Shown piece after piece: positions 1-6,803 of a DNA stretch of 6,803 nt. Source of the DNA: Chlorobiaceae bacterium. Lineage in GTDB: Bacteria > Bacteroidota > Chlorobiia > Chlorobiales > Chlorobiaceae. The position numbers were made by a program, and so were the translations under genes. The DNA lies in NCBI GenBank assembly GCA_013336025.1, contig JAAXUM010000091.1, positions 1 to 6,803 of the forward strand. The letters are read 5' to 3'. Under the pieces are notes generated by a model. That model saw only the letters and a program-made list of their open reading frames with translations, ran no database searches and was not told where the DNA came from. The number at the start of each line of letters is the position of its first letter. The first letter of the stretch is position 1.

Positions 1-2
1 CT

Positions 3-35
3 CCATTAGAAAAATCTGATAATAAAAAGCAATGA
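3..35 (+). other. Possible 3' end of an upstream gene
   Basis: The frame beginning at base 3 stays open to a TGA at 33-35 and gives a hydrophilic tail, PLEKSDNKKQ, of the sort often found at protein C-termini. The stop lies only 10 bases before the brxF ATG, which would make brxF part of a longer operon. The other two frames stop at bases 7-9 and 17-19. With ten codons the identity cannot be guessed, and the open frame may be chance. No convincing promoter is visible in the first 45 bases, which weakly favours read-through from upstream. Confidence 0.25.
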
Positions 36-45
36 ACTCCATATC

Positions 46-552
46 ATGGCTGAAGCAATTCAAGAGAAGCTAAAACAATCACTCCGTGCGGCAGAAGGGC
101 TCTATCATCGCATGGTGTTGCTGGTGGGAGAGAGTGGCTCCGGCAAGACTGAAGTTCTTCGCGAATTTGCCGAAGAAATCGGAACAGAGGTCATCAATAT
201 CAATCTGCTGCTATCGGCGGAGTTGCTTGGGTTGTCGGAAAAGCAGCGAGCGCTTCACTTGCCGGAAATTTTGGATAAAATTGTGGATACAAAGCAGGTA
301 ACGGTGGTGCTTGATAACATCGAAATTCTGTTCGATCAGCGGCTGAAGCAAGATCCATTGAAACTCTTGCAGCTCATGTCGAGAAATCGCTCAGTTATCG
401 CCGCCTGGAATGGAAAAATTGAACAAGGCAGACTCATCTATGCCGAAACCGGTCATCCGGAATACCGGCAGTGCGATGGCAAAGAGCTGCTTTTTGTCGG
501 TATGAACGGAACAGCAACTATTGATAGTGCACTTAAAAATGAGGCAGTATGA
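46..552 (+). CDS. brxF: BREX type 3 P-loop protein BrxF
   Basis: Small P-loop NTPase of 168 residues, matching what I recall of BrxF, the marker protein of BREX type 3, both in size (about 150 residues) and in text. A Walker A motif, GESGSGKT, lies at residues 28-35. A hydrophobic strand ending in LDNIE (residues 89-93) is the likely Walker B region. It is followed by [15 protein letters not shown], then MSRNR and AAWNG (about 111-123), a sensor-like stretch. The start at 46 is the only ATG upstream of the Walker motif that keeps the full N-terminal helix, and an in-frame stop lies at 7-9. No clear Shine-Dalgarno sequence precedes it. The C-terminus runs slightly past the conserved part. The stop overlaps the brxC start as ATGA, so the two are probably translationally coupled. 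The protein presumably works in the cytoplasm with BrxC; its biochemical role is not established. Confidence 0.85.
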   Translation: MAEAIQEKLKQSLRAAEGLYHRMVLLVGESGSGKTEVLREFAEEIGTEVININLLLSAELLGLSEKQRALHLPEILDKIVDTKQVTVVLDNIEILFDQRLKQDPLKLLQLMSRNRSVIAAWNGKIEQGRLIYAETGHPEYRQCDGKELLFVGMNGTATIDSALKNEAV

Positions 553-3500
553 AATACGGAGAGCTTATACAGTTTGACCCTATCGAGTCAGTTGTTCAGT
601 TGCGCAAAGCTGACAATACCAGTGCAGCCCAACAACTTGTCAATACCTATGTCATTTCAGATGAGATGGCAGACCGCCTTACGCATCTTGTTTTTCCGCA
701 GTTGCAATTCGATCATCCTGCTGATAACAAAGGGTTGCTGGTAGTGGGTAACTACGGTACCGGTAAATCGCACTTAATGTCGGTAATTTCAAGCATTGCT
801 GCAGATGCATCACTGCTCCCAGGGCTAAGTCATCCGAAAGTTCGTGAGAGTGCCAGTCAGATTGCCGGGCGGTTTCAGGTGATCCGCACCGAAATTGGTG
901 CCACCACCATGTCACTGCGGGATATCCTTGTTTCCGAACTGGAAGAGCATCTCGATAAATTCGGGGTTGAGTATGTTTTTCCCGATGCGAATACCATTAC
1001 CAGTCATAAGCGGGCATTTGAAGACATGATGGAGAAGTTCGCCCAGGTTTATCCGGAGCAGGGGTTACTTCTTGTGGTTGATGAATTGCTGGACTATCTG
1101 CGCAGTCGTAAGGATCACGAACTTATTCTCGATCTCAATTTCCTTCGTGAGATAGGCGAAGTATGTAAAGATCTGCGTTTTCGCTTTTTGGCTGGCGTTC
1201 AGGAAGCTATTTTTGAAAGCCTTCGTTTCGCCTTTGTTGCCGACAGCATCCGCAGGGTAAAAGATCGTTTTGAGCAGGTTCAAATCGCTCGAAATGATGT
1301 CAAGTTTGTGGTGGCAGAGCGCCTGCTCAAGAAGAGCATTGAGCAGCAGGCCCGCATCCGGGAACACCTGCTCCCTTTTGCCCGATTCTATAGCGGGCTT
1401 AACGAACGCATGGATGAGTTCGTGCGTCTTTTTCCTGTGCATCCCGATTATATCGATACCTTCGAGCGGGTTACTGTCGTGGAAAAACGTGAAGTGCTTA
1501 AAACCCTCTCCTTCAGCATGAAAACTCTTCTCGACGAAGAGGTGTTGCCGGATAAACCCGGAGTCATCGCCTTTGACAGCTACTGGAACACGCTTCGCCA
1601 GAATGCATCATTCCGCACGCTCCCGGAAATCAGGGCGGTGATTGAATGCAGTGAGGTACTCGAATCACGTATTGAAAATGCGATCACCCGCAAACAATAC
1701 AAACCAATGGCATTGAGGTTGATTCACGCTCTTTCGGTGCATCGCCTCACCACAGGGGATATCTATGCTCCGATGGGTGCATCCGCCGAGGAACTTCGTG
1801 ACAGGCTTTTTCTTTATGAACCATTGATTGCAGAGATGGGCAGTAATGAGCCAGACAAGGATCTGCAAACTCATGTGGAAACTGTTTTAAAAGAGATCAT
1901 CAATACTGTCAGCGGGCAGTTCATCTCGTTCAATCCCGACAATCGCCAGTTTTATCTTGACCTGAAAAAGACCGATGACTTCGATGCCCTTATTGACAAA
2001 AAGGCTGAAAGTCTGGATAACAGTCAGCTTGACCGCTATTACTATGAAGCGCTGAAGAGGGTTATGGAGTGCCAGGATTCAACCTGGGTTTCGGGCTATA
2101 AAATCTGGCAGCATGACCTTACCTGGCAGGAGCGCAAGGCAGCCAGAACCGGTTACCTTTTTTTTGGTGCTCCAAATGATCGCTCGACTGCTGTTCCGCA
2201 ACGGGATTTTTACCTCTACTTTATTCAGCCAAATGACCCGCCGCGTTTCAGGGACGACAAGCAGAACGACGAGGTTTTCTTCAGACTTAAAGGAACCGAT
2301 GAAGAGTTTCTGACGGCACTGAAGAACTATGCAGCGTCACTTGATCTCGCTTCGACCGCATCAGGGCAAGCAAAGTCTACTTATGAATCCAAAGCAAACG
2401 TTCACCTGAAAAAACTGGTGCAATGGCTTCAAAAACAGAGCAGAGACGCCTTTGACGTAACCTGGCAGGGGCGCACAAAATCCATGATGGAGTGGGCAAA
2501 GGGCAAATCCATAAGGGACCTTACGGGAATTCTGCCTCACGAGACCATAAACTTTCGCGACTTGGTCAATACCATTGCAGGTGTATGCCTTGCACCTCAC
2601 TTTGCTGATCAGGCTCCTGACTATCCCTGTTTTTCAGTGCTGATTACTGCCAATAACCGGTCACAGGCTGCACACGATGCCCTGAGGGCCATCGCAGGGC
2701 AGAACCGCACCAAACAGGCTACCGCCGTCCTTGATGCATTGGAGCTTCTTGATAGCGAAAGGATTGATCCTCACAAATCAAGGCATGCCAGGTTTATTCT
2801 TGATCTGTTTAAGAGCAAAGGCCATGGTCAGGTTATCAACCACAGCGAGCTTATTCTGGACGACCACGGTATAGAGTATATGAAACCTGGAGCATCCCGT
2901 CTTGAACCGGAATGGGCCGTTGTTATCATTGCTGCACTGGTCTATTCCGGAGACGCAGTGCTTTCCATTCCCGGTAAAAAGTTTGATGCAACCATGCTTC
3001 AGCAGCTTGCGGCAACAGGTATGGATGAGCTTATTCGCTTCAAACACATGGAACAACCAAGAGAGTGGAATATCCCGGCAATGAAGGCACTCTTTGAACT
3101 GCTTGGCATGACACCGGGGATGGCCCAACTGGTCACACAAGGCAACGAAGAACCGGTGCAAGCTCTGCAACAGGCGGTTGAAAAAACAGTCAATCGCCTT
3201 GTGATGGCACGTCGGGCTCTTACCGACGGTCTCTCTTTCTGGGGTTTTGATTTCATCACGATTTCAGGCATTACAGACCCTATTAAAGTTCTTGACGAAG
3301 CAAAAAACTTCTTTGAATCGCTTCAGGTCTACTCCACGCCAGGCAAGTTGAAAAATTTCCGGTACAGCCCGCAAGAGATTTCGGCTTATGAAAAAGCGAT
3401 CAAATATCTTGGCGATATTGACCTCTTGCGCGATTTTGTCATGACACTCAGCCCTGTCGCCTCATGGCTTTCAACAGCAGAAACAGTGCTTGCTGTAGAT

Positions 3501-4295
3501 CATGACTGGGTAAAACGCATGAAGAGCACACAGCAGGATATTCTTGATTCACTCAGGCAGGGTGATGTTACTATCCTTTCCTCTCAGGCTCAAGGCATCA
3601 CTGCAAAGCTGTTACAGCTTAAAAAGGAGTACACTAACGCCTACATCGCAATGCACACCAAAGCACGTCTTGGTGTCAAAGACGACAAGCGTAAAGCTGC
3701 CCTGCTCAATGACTCCCGCATTCAAACCCTGAACAAGCTTTCGGTTATTGACCTGATGCCGCGCCAGCAGCTTGGCGACTTCCAGAATCGGCTTGCCGGA
3801 CTCAAAAGCTGCTTTGCTTTGACCGAACAGAATCTTGATTCTACTCCTGTTTGCCCGCATTGTGGATTTCGGCCGCAAATCAGTGAATTCATGGCGGCTG
3901 AGGGTTCAGCAATGATTGAAAGGATGGATGCCGAGCTTGACGCAATGGTAGTTGGCTGGAGCACAACAATTCTCGGTAATCTTAAAGACCCGATTACCCA
4001 GGCTAACATGAATCTGCTCAGGAGTGAAGATCACCACCCGCTTGAATTGTTTATCAAGTCAGGCGAACTGCCGGAACCACTCGACAGCAACTTTGTTCAT
4101 GCCCTTAAAGAGGTACTGTCAGGATTGGTAAAAGTAACAGTAAAGGCCAAAGAACTCGAAAAAGCTCTTCAGGTCCATAGCGGAGCCGCAACTCCAGGGG
4201 AGATGAAGAGACTTTTTGAGGAGTACATTGATCAACTTACAAAAGGCAAAGACCCGGCCAAGGTGCGGATCGTAATTGAATATAAAGGAGAGTAG
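549..4295 (+). CDS. brxC: BREX system P-loop ATPase BrxC (DUF6079-like)
   Basis: A 1248-residue protein of the giant BREX ATPase family (BrxC/PglY), in the usual size range of about 1100-1250. Walker A is GNYGTGKS at residues 67-74. Walker B is [12 protein letters not shown], with D178 and E179 as metal-binding and catalytic acids. The stretch after it ([20 protein letters not shown], about 213-232) is a typical conserved sensor region. The long middle and C-terminal parts have no motif I can name apart from a lone CPHCG knuckle at 1102-1106. In BREX the protein is a core component needed for defence and host methylation; it is thought to be a large cytoplasmic AAA+-like ATPase acting with the methyltransferase and PglZ. 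The ATG at 549 overlaps the brxF stop, with GAGG four bases upstream. It ends two bases before the ATPase gene, whereas in a standard type 3 locus pglX would follow. The frame is intact, with a T8 run at 2158-2165. Confidence 0.88.
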   Translation: MKYGELIQFDPIESVVQLRKADNTSAAQQLVNTYVISDEMADRLTHLVFPQLQFDHPADNKGLLVVGNYGTGKSHLMSVISSIAADASLLPGLSHPKVRESASQIAGRFQVIRTEIGATTMSLRDILVSELEEHLDKFGVEYVFPDANTITSHKRAFEDMMEKFAQVYPEQGLLLVVDELLDYLRSRKDHELILDLNFLREIGEVCKDLRFRFLAGVQEAIFESLRFAFVADSIRRVKDRFEQVQIARNDVKFVVAERLLKKSIEQQARIREHLLPFARFYSGLNERMDEFVRLFPVHPDYIDTFERVTVVEKREVLKTLSFSMKTLLDEEVLPDKPGVIAFDSYWNTLRQNASFRTLPEIRAVIECSEVLESRIENAITRKQYKPMALRLIHALSVHRLTTGDIYAPMGASAEELRDRLFLYEPLIAEMGSNEPDKDLQTHVETVLKEIINTVSGQFISFNPDNRQFYLDLKKTDDFDALIDKKAESLDNSQLDRYYYEALKRVMECQDSTWVSGYKIWQHDLTWQERKAARTGYLFFGAPNDRSTAVPQRDFYLYFIQPNDPPRFRDDKQNDEVFFRLKGTDEEFLTALKNYAASLDLASTASGQAKSTYESKANVHLKKLVQWLQKQSRDAFDVTWQGRTKSMMEWAKGKSIRDLTGILPHETINFRDLVNTIAGVCLAPHFADQAPDYPCFSVLITANNRSQAAHDALRAIAGQNRTKQATAVLDALELLDSERIDPHKSRHARFILDLFKSKGHGQVINHSELILDDHGIEYMKPGASRLEPEWAVVIIAALVYSGDAVLSIPGKKFDATMLQQLAATGMDELIRFKHMEQPREWNIPAMKALFELLGMTPGMAQLVTQGNEEPVQALQQAVEKTVNRLVMARRALTDGLSFWGFDFITISGITDPIKVLDEAKNFFESLQVYSTPGKLKNFRYSPQEISAYEKAIKYLGDIDLLRDFVMTLSPVASWLSTAETVLAVDHDWVKRMKSTQQDILDSLRQGDVTILSSQAQGITAKLLQLKKEYTNAYIAMHTKARLGVKDDKRKAALLNDSRIQTLNKLSVIDLMPRQQLGDFQNRLAGLKSCFALTEQNLDSTPVCPHCGFRPQISEFMAAEGSAMIERMDAELDAMVVGWSTTILGNLKDPITQANMNLLRSEDHHPLELFIKSGELPEPLDSNFVHALKEVLSGLVKVTVKAKELEKALQVHSGAATPGEMKRLFEEYIDQLTKGKDPAKVRIVIEYKGE
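4286..4290 (+). promoter_or_regulatory. Ribosome binding site of the ATPase gene
   Basis: AGGAG lies 7 bases before the ATG at 4298, inside the last codons of brxC. It fixes the start of the ATPase gene and shows that this gene is independently initiated on a shared transcript. Confidence 0.75.
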
Positions 4296-4297
4296 TC

Positions 4298-5467
4298 ATG
4301 CTGATACAGTCAATCAGGCTAAAACAATTTTTAAGTTTTGGTGAGTCAACAGAGGAAATATCTTTAGGCCCATTGAATTTAATCATAGGTCCGAATGGCT
4401 CAGGAAAATCAAATCTCTTGGAATCTATTGAGCTGCTGAAGAATGCGCCTGACCAGTTATTAAAACCGATCAGAGAAGGTGGGGGGGTCAGAGACTGGCT
4501 CTGGAAAGGAGGAAAAGAGAAGCCTGTGGCATCAATAGATGTTGTTCTCGCTTATCCCAAGGGTGCACAAAATCTCCGTTATTTACTCTCATTTACTGAG
4601 GTCGGTCAGCGCTTTGAGATTGTTGATGAAAAAATTGAAAATGAAAAACCACATACCAATAATCACCCTTGCGCTTACTTTTATTACCACTTCAATGATG
4701 GTCGTCCAGCGTTGAATGTGAAAGGTGAAAAAAGATCATTACAGCAAGAGGATGTTGATCTTGAAAAATCTATCCTTTCTCAGCGGCGAGATCCGGATCA
4801 ATATCCAGAAATAACCTATATAGGGCAGGCCTTTAGCAAGATTCGTTTATACCGAGAATGGAGTTTTGGACGTTATACTGCACCCCGTCTGCCGCAGAAA
4901 GCTGATTTACCCAATAATTTTCTTGAATCGGATTCAAGTAATCTCGGTCTGGTTCTCAACCGTTTAAAACGTGAGCCATTGGTCAAGAAGCGGCTCCTCA
5001 AAGCATTACAGTCTCTTTACGAAGGAATTGACGATTATGATGTTCAAATAGAAGGAGGAACAGTTCAGGTTTTTTTTCATGAGGGTCGTTTTACGGTGCC
5101 AGCAACCCGGCTATCAGATGGAACTTTACGTTATCTCTCTCTTCTTGCAATTTTGTGTCATCCCGATCCACCGCCTTTGGTATGCATTGAAGAACCGGAA
5201 TTAGGTCTTCATCCCGATATTCTTCCAACCTTAGCGGAGCTACTGAAAGAGGCCTCAGAACGCACACAACTTATTGTTACCACTCATTCTGATGTTCTGG
5301 TTGATGCAATGTCTGATCAGCCTGAATCAATTCTTGTTTGCGAAAAAGGTGATGACAATAGTACTCAGGTGCGACGCTTGAATGCTGAGGCTCTTAAGCC
5401 GTGGCTTAAAAAATACAGTTTAGGTGAACTCTGGACTCGGGGTGAAATCGGAGGTACACGATGGTAG
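4298..5467 (+). CDS. AAA_21-type (ABC/OLD-like) ATPase
   Basis: A 389-residue ATPase of the SMC/RecF/ABC-like group (AAA_15/AAA_21). The N-terminus is the typical RLKQFLSFG strand leading into Walker A GPNGSGKS (31-38). An ABC signature-like LSDGTLR lies at 272-278, a Walker B with CIEEPELGLHP (about 296-306; E298 and E299 acidic), and a switch THS with H330. All ATPase motifs are therefore present and it should be active. It lacks a C-terminal Toprim domain, unlike OLD or GajA; that role may be supplied by the next gene, which overlaps it by 7 bases. Such ATPase plus small-effector pairs are common in defence islands (PARIS, RloAB/AbiL-like), where the ATPase acts as sensor or scaffold holding the effector. 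The gene is more A+T-rich than brxC (38% G+C over 300 sampled bases), which fits separate acquisition. It carries G7 (4481-4487) and T8 (5070-5077) runs. ATPase class is secure; a defence role is inferred from context. Confidence 0.85.
   Translation: MLIQSIRLKQFLSFGESTEEISLGPLNLIIGPNGSGKSNLLESIELLKNAPDQLLKPIREGGGVRDWLWKGGKEKPVASIDVVLAYPKGAQNLRYLLSFTEVGQRFEIVDEKIENEKPHTNNHPCAYFYYHFNDGRPALNVKGEKRSLQQEDVDLEKSILSQRRDPDQYPEITYIGQAFSKIRLYREWSFGRYTAPRLPQKADLPNNFLESDSSNLGLVLNRLKREPLVKKRLLKALQSLYEGIDDYDVQIEGGTVQVFFHEGRFTVPATRLSDGTLRYLSLLAILCHPDPPPLVCIEEPELGLHPDILPTLAELLKEASERTQLIVTTHSDVLVDAMSDQPESILVCEKGDDNSTQVRRLNAEALKPWLKKYSLGELWTRGEIGGTRW
5450..5454 (+). promoter_or_regulatory. Ribosome binding site of the DUF4276 gene
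   Basis: GGAGG lies 6 bases before the ATG at 5461, within the last codons of the ATPase gene. It supports this start and the 7-base overlap, an arrangement that favours coupled, near-equal translation of the two proteins. Confidence 0.8.
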
Positions 5468-6099
5468 GTGTAAAATTGTATGTAGAGGGTGGCGGTGATA
5501 CCAACCAATTGAAAACAGCTTGTCGGAAAGGTTTTGCTGCATTTCTCAGAAAGGCTGGACTTGTCGAAACAATGCCGAGGATAGTTGCTTGCGGGAGCCG
5601 TCAGGATGCCTATGACTCGTTTTGTGTTGCTCTTGAAAATGGTAACAGTGCTATGCTATTGGTAGACAGCGAAGCGCCGGTTAGTGCTGAATGTATGCAG
5701 GGAAACCCTGAAAGTTGGAAACCTTGGCAACATCTTCATAACCGTCCGGGCGACTGCTGGGAAAAACCGGCAAAGGCCAGTGAACAAGAGTGCCACTTGA
5801 TGGTACAGTGCATGGAAGCGTGGTTTTTAACTGATCGAGCATCCTTGAGGGAGTTCTTTGGTCAGGGGTTTCATCTCAAATCGTTACCGGCAGAAGGGAA
5901 CCAGATTGAATCGATTGCAAAAGAGAGCGTGTATAAGTCTCTTAAAAAAGCAACAAAAAACAGCGAATCCAAAGGTGAGTATGGCAAAGGCGAGCACTCG
6001 TTCAAAATTTTGGAGATGATCGATCCAGTTAAAATCATGAACGCCTCTCCATGGGCAAAACGATTTATTGATGAAGTAAAAAAGAAAATGAATAGTTGA
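5461..6099 (+). CDS. DUF4276-family protein, putative Toprim-like effector
   Basis: A 212-residue protein. The N-terminal strand KLYVEGGGDT carries a conserved acid at E9. A second hydrophobic strand ends in LLVDSEAP, with acids D69 and E71, and MVQCMEAWFLTD (114-125) has E119 and D125. The E...DxE layout resembles the metal-binding acids of Toprim nucleases, and I recognise the overall pattern as DUF4276. DUF4276 genes are repeatedly seen next to AAA ATPase genes; the partner here begins before the upstream gene ends, so the two probably form one complex. Nuclease activity is inferred, not shown. The C-terminal part is lysine-rich (KKATKNSESKGEYGKGEH, about 162-179) and may bind nucleic acid. 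Alternative comparators with the same ATPase plus small partner layout are AriB (DUF4435) and RloB/AbiLii, but the sequence text fits DUF4276 better. Confidence 0.72.
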   Translation: MVGVKLYVEGGGDTNQLKTACRKGFAAFLRKAGLVETMPRIVACGSRQDAYDSFCVALENGNSAMLLVDSEAPVSAECMQGNPESWKPWQHLHNRPGDCWEKPAKASEQECHLMVQCMEAWFLTDRASLREFFGQGFHLKSLPAEGNQIESIAKESVYKSLKKATKNSESKGEYGKGEHSFKILEMIDPVKIMNASPWAKRFIDEVKKKMNS

Positions 6100-6193
6100 T
6101 GGCCGAGGTAACGTATTAGAAGTAAACTTGCAGGATTGCAAAAATTACTGATCAAGTAAGCAAAAGGCAAAAATCTACAATATTGAGAATGCT
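6100..6193 (+). other. Only intergenic gap in the operon
   Basis: These 94 bases contain no long open frame. An ATG at 6099-6101 overlaps the DUF4276 stop as TGATG but runs only six codons (MAEVTY) to a TAG at 6117-6119. A TACAAT at 6176-6181 resembles a -10 box but has no partner at the right distance and sits 12 bases from the next ATG. No terminator-like hairpin with a T run is visible. The stretch probably marks the join between the inserted ATPase/DUF4276 block and the older sequence downstream. Confidence 0.5.
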
Positions 6194-6700
6194 ATGGATG
6201 CCGCTGGATTACCAATTTCCATTGAATCGCTTCTGCATAGTCAGGCAGTTGAGTGGGAGAGGCTCGAATTCAAGAAAGGCTGGAATCCGAAGGCTGTGCT
6301 CCACACGATCTGCGCTTTTAGCTCGCCAGATCCTGTTTTCCAAACGGATGATGATCGAAACTATTTTTTAGTATGCTTTCCTGTTCACCCGGATGCAATT
6401 CGCTCAGCAAATGTCGAACAAGTAACCCATCAAGTAACCCATCAAGTAACCCATCAAGTAACCCATCAAGTAATGCTGCAAGTAATGCAATTATTGAAAG
6501 CCAGTGATGGTGAAATGAGCAGGGCAGAATTGATGCATGCGGTGGGCATGAAAGACAGGGTCAGCTTCAGCAAAAACTACCTGGACACAGCTATCGCAGA
6601 CGATCTGATAGAGATGTCGCAACCCAATGCCCCCAAAAGTCCGACACAAAAATACAGACTGACAAAGAAAGGCAGAAATATCATGGAGTCCCAAAAGTGA
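6194..6700 (+). CDS. AlbA_2/Schlafen-type protein with internal deletion
   Basis: The 168-residue frame joins two ends of a much longer family. Residues 10-42 ([20 protein letters not shown], then a stretch ending in CAF) are the start of an AlbA_2 (Schlafen-like) domain. In relatives this continues with a glycine-rich core (roughly ANDFHN..GGGYIVIG) and an ATP-binding-like region of several hundred residues. Here it jumps directly to [20 protein letters not shown] (about 44-63), which normally lies after that region. Then come QVTH repeats (about 76-91) and a winged-helix-like C-terminus ending in a TKKG turn. The key AlbA_2 core is missing, so the original function is probably lost, although the frame is open. 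The remaining winged helix could still bind DNA. A weak GAG lies 6 bases before the ATG at 6194; no earlier ATG is in frame. Its 3' end carries the ribosome binding site of the next gene. Full-length relatives are usually called ATP-binding or transcriptional regulator proteins. Confidence 0.65.
   Translation: MDAAGLPISIESLLHSQAVEWERLEFKKGWNPKAVLHTICAFSSPDPVFQTDDDRNYFLVCFPVHPDAIRSANVEQVTHQVTHQVTHQVTHQVMLQVMQLLKASDGEMSRAELMHAVGMKDRVSFSKNYLDTAIADDLIEMSQPNAPKSPTQKYRLTKKGRNIMESQK
6419..6490 (+). repeat. 12-bp tandem repeat coding for QVTH
   Basis: CAAGTAACCCAT is repeated four times without a mismatch (6419-6466), followed by two decayed units beginning CAAGTAATGC (6467-6490). The unit is a multiple of three and is read as Gln-Val-Thr-His, so copy number can change without shifting the frame. 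It forms a linker before the winged-helix-like part. QVT-type repeats at this position occur in relatives of this family, so the repeat may be an old feature that expands and contracts. Confidence 0.9.
6685..6688 (+). promoter_or_regulatory. Ribosome binding site that decides the pglX start
   Basis: GGAG lies 8 bases before the GTG at 6697 and 38 bases before the first in-frame ATG at 6727. The ATG is preceded by T- and A-rich sequence without a Shine-Dalgarno match, so the GTG start is favoured. Confidence 0.6.
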
Positions 6701-6803
6701 AGCAGCAAAGCTTTTTTAAAACAAACATGATTCCCTCCAAAGAGGGGTCAGGCAGGTTGTTTGATGAGGAACTGGTGTCGAATGCCACTTCTGTAACCTG
6801 CCT
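6697..6803 (+). CDS. pglX: BREX DNA methyltransferase PglX, 5' end only
   Basis: An open frame runs from a GTG at 6697 to the window edge (35 codons and a partial one). It reads (M)[18 protein letters not shown] then [17 protein letters not shown]. From memory, the [10 protein letters not shown]...VTCLG text matches the N-terminus of the large adenine-type methyltransferases of BREX type 3 (PglXI). In relatives this is followed by a TFxNDEARR segment and, far downstream, a DPPYYTACPNPF-like methylase motif, which lie outside the window. The protein methylates host DNA so that BREX can tell self from phage DNA. The GTG overlaps the previous stop as GTGA and is served by GGAG at 6685-6688. A later ATG at 6727 is the alternative start. 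The match rests on a short segment, but position downstream of brxF and brxC agrees. Confidence 0.6.
   Translation, partial: MKQQSFFKTNMIPSKEGSGRLFDEELVSNATSVTC

Noticed and set aside
32..73. Short frame starting at an ATG 14 bases before brxF
   Set aside because: Only 13 codons, in a different frame, overlapping the brxF start; brxF itself explains the region.
1065..1442. Reverse-strand open frame of 125 codons
   Set aside because: It lies wholly inside brxC around its Walker B region, has no recognisable domain and no sign of its own expression.
2778..3170. Reverse-strand open frame of 130 codons
   Set aside because: Antisense to brxC with cysteine- and histidine-rich noise and no family resemblance; a shadow of the long coding frame.
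5871..6170. Reverse-strand open frame with hydrophobic, membrane-like text
   Set aside because: The hydrophobic residues are the antisense of the lysine-rich DUF4276 C-terminus; no start signal supports a gene such as an antitoxin or small membrane protein.
6176..6181. TACAAT as a -10 promoter box
   Set aside because: No -35-like hexamer 16-18 bases upstream, and it would leave only about 12 bases before the ATG; too weak to call.
6152..6193. An N-terminal extension of the AlbA_2-like gene
   Set aside because: The frame is open back to 6152 but holds no ATG, GTG or TTG start, and family members begin close to the ATG chosen.
6419..6490. CRISPR-like array
   Set aside because: Units are 12 bases, directly adjacent without spacers, and read in frame within a coding region.
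6701..6720. Terminator before the last gene, because of the T6 run
   Set aside because: No stable GC-rich stem precedes the T run, and the stretch lies inside the best reading frame of pglX.
1..6803. tRNA, rRNA, insertion sequence ends or attachment sites
   Set aside because: No cloverleaf, transposase text, terminal inverted repeats or flanking direct repeats could be found around the inserted block by eye.

Overview
The window reads entirely on the + strand as the front part of a phage-defence operon of the BREX (bacteriophage exclusion) type 3 kind, with an extra gene block inserted in it. The organism cannot be fixed from sequence alone. Moderate G+C (about half in most genes), tightly packed genes and Shine-Dalgarno-led starts suggest a Gram-negative bacterium. 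A green sulfur bacterium (Chlorobiota) or similar anaerobe is only a guess.

Layout: (1) bases 1-45 hold what may be the last codons of an upstream gene and no clear promoter. (2) 46-552 is brxF, a small P-loop protein. (3) 549-4295 is brxC, the giant BREX P-loop ATPase, joined to brxF by an ATGA overlap. (4) 4298-6099 is a two-gene block: an AAA_21-type (ABC/OLD-like) ATPase and, overlapping it by 7 bases, a DUF4276-family protein with Toprim-like acidic residues. (5) 6100-6193 is the only true gap. (6) 6194-6700 is an AlbA_2/Schlafen-type regulator-like gene that has lost its middle in frame and carries four exact 12-bp tandem repeats. (7) From 6697 to the window edge is the start of a large protein that I read as the BREX type 3 DNA methyltransferase PglX. 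It is too short to be obvious, but it has a good ribosome binding site and a GTGA overlap with the preceding gene.

In standard BREX type 3 loci the order is brxF, brxC, pglX, a helicase (brxHII), pglZ and brxA, so pglX would be expected directly after brxC. Here about 2.4 kb separates them. The ATPase gene is clearly richer in A+T than brxC and the genes after it (hand counts on samples: about 38% against about 50% G+C). The likeliest reading is a second, self-contained ATPase plus Toprim-like effector module nested inside the BREX operon, comparable in layout to PARIS (AriA/AriB) modules found inside some type 1 BREX loci, but with a different effector family. All genes are spaced or overlapped so that one transcript could serve them all. 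The main BREX functions (methylation marking and phage exclusion) and the nested module could therefore be expressed together.
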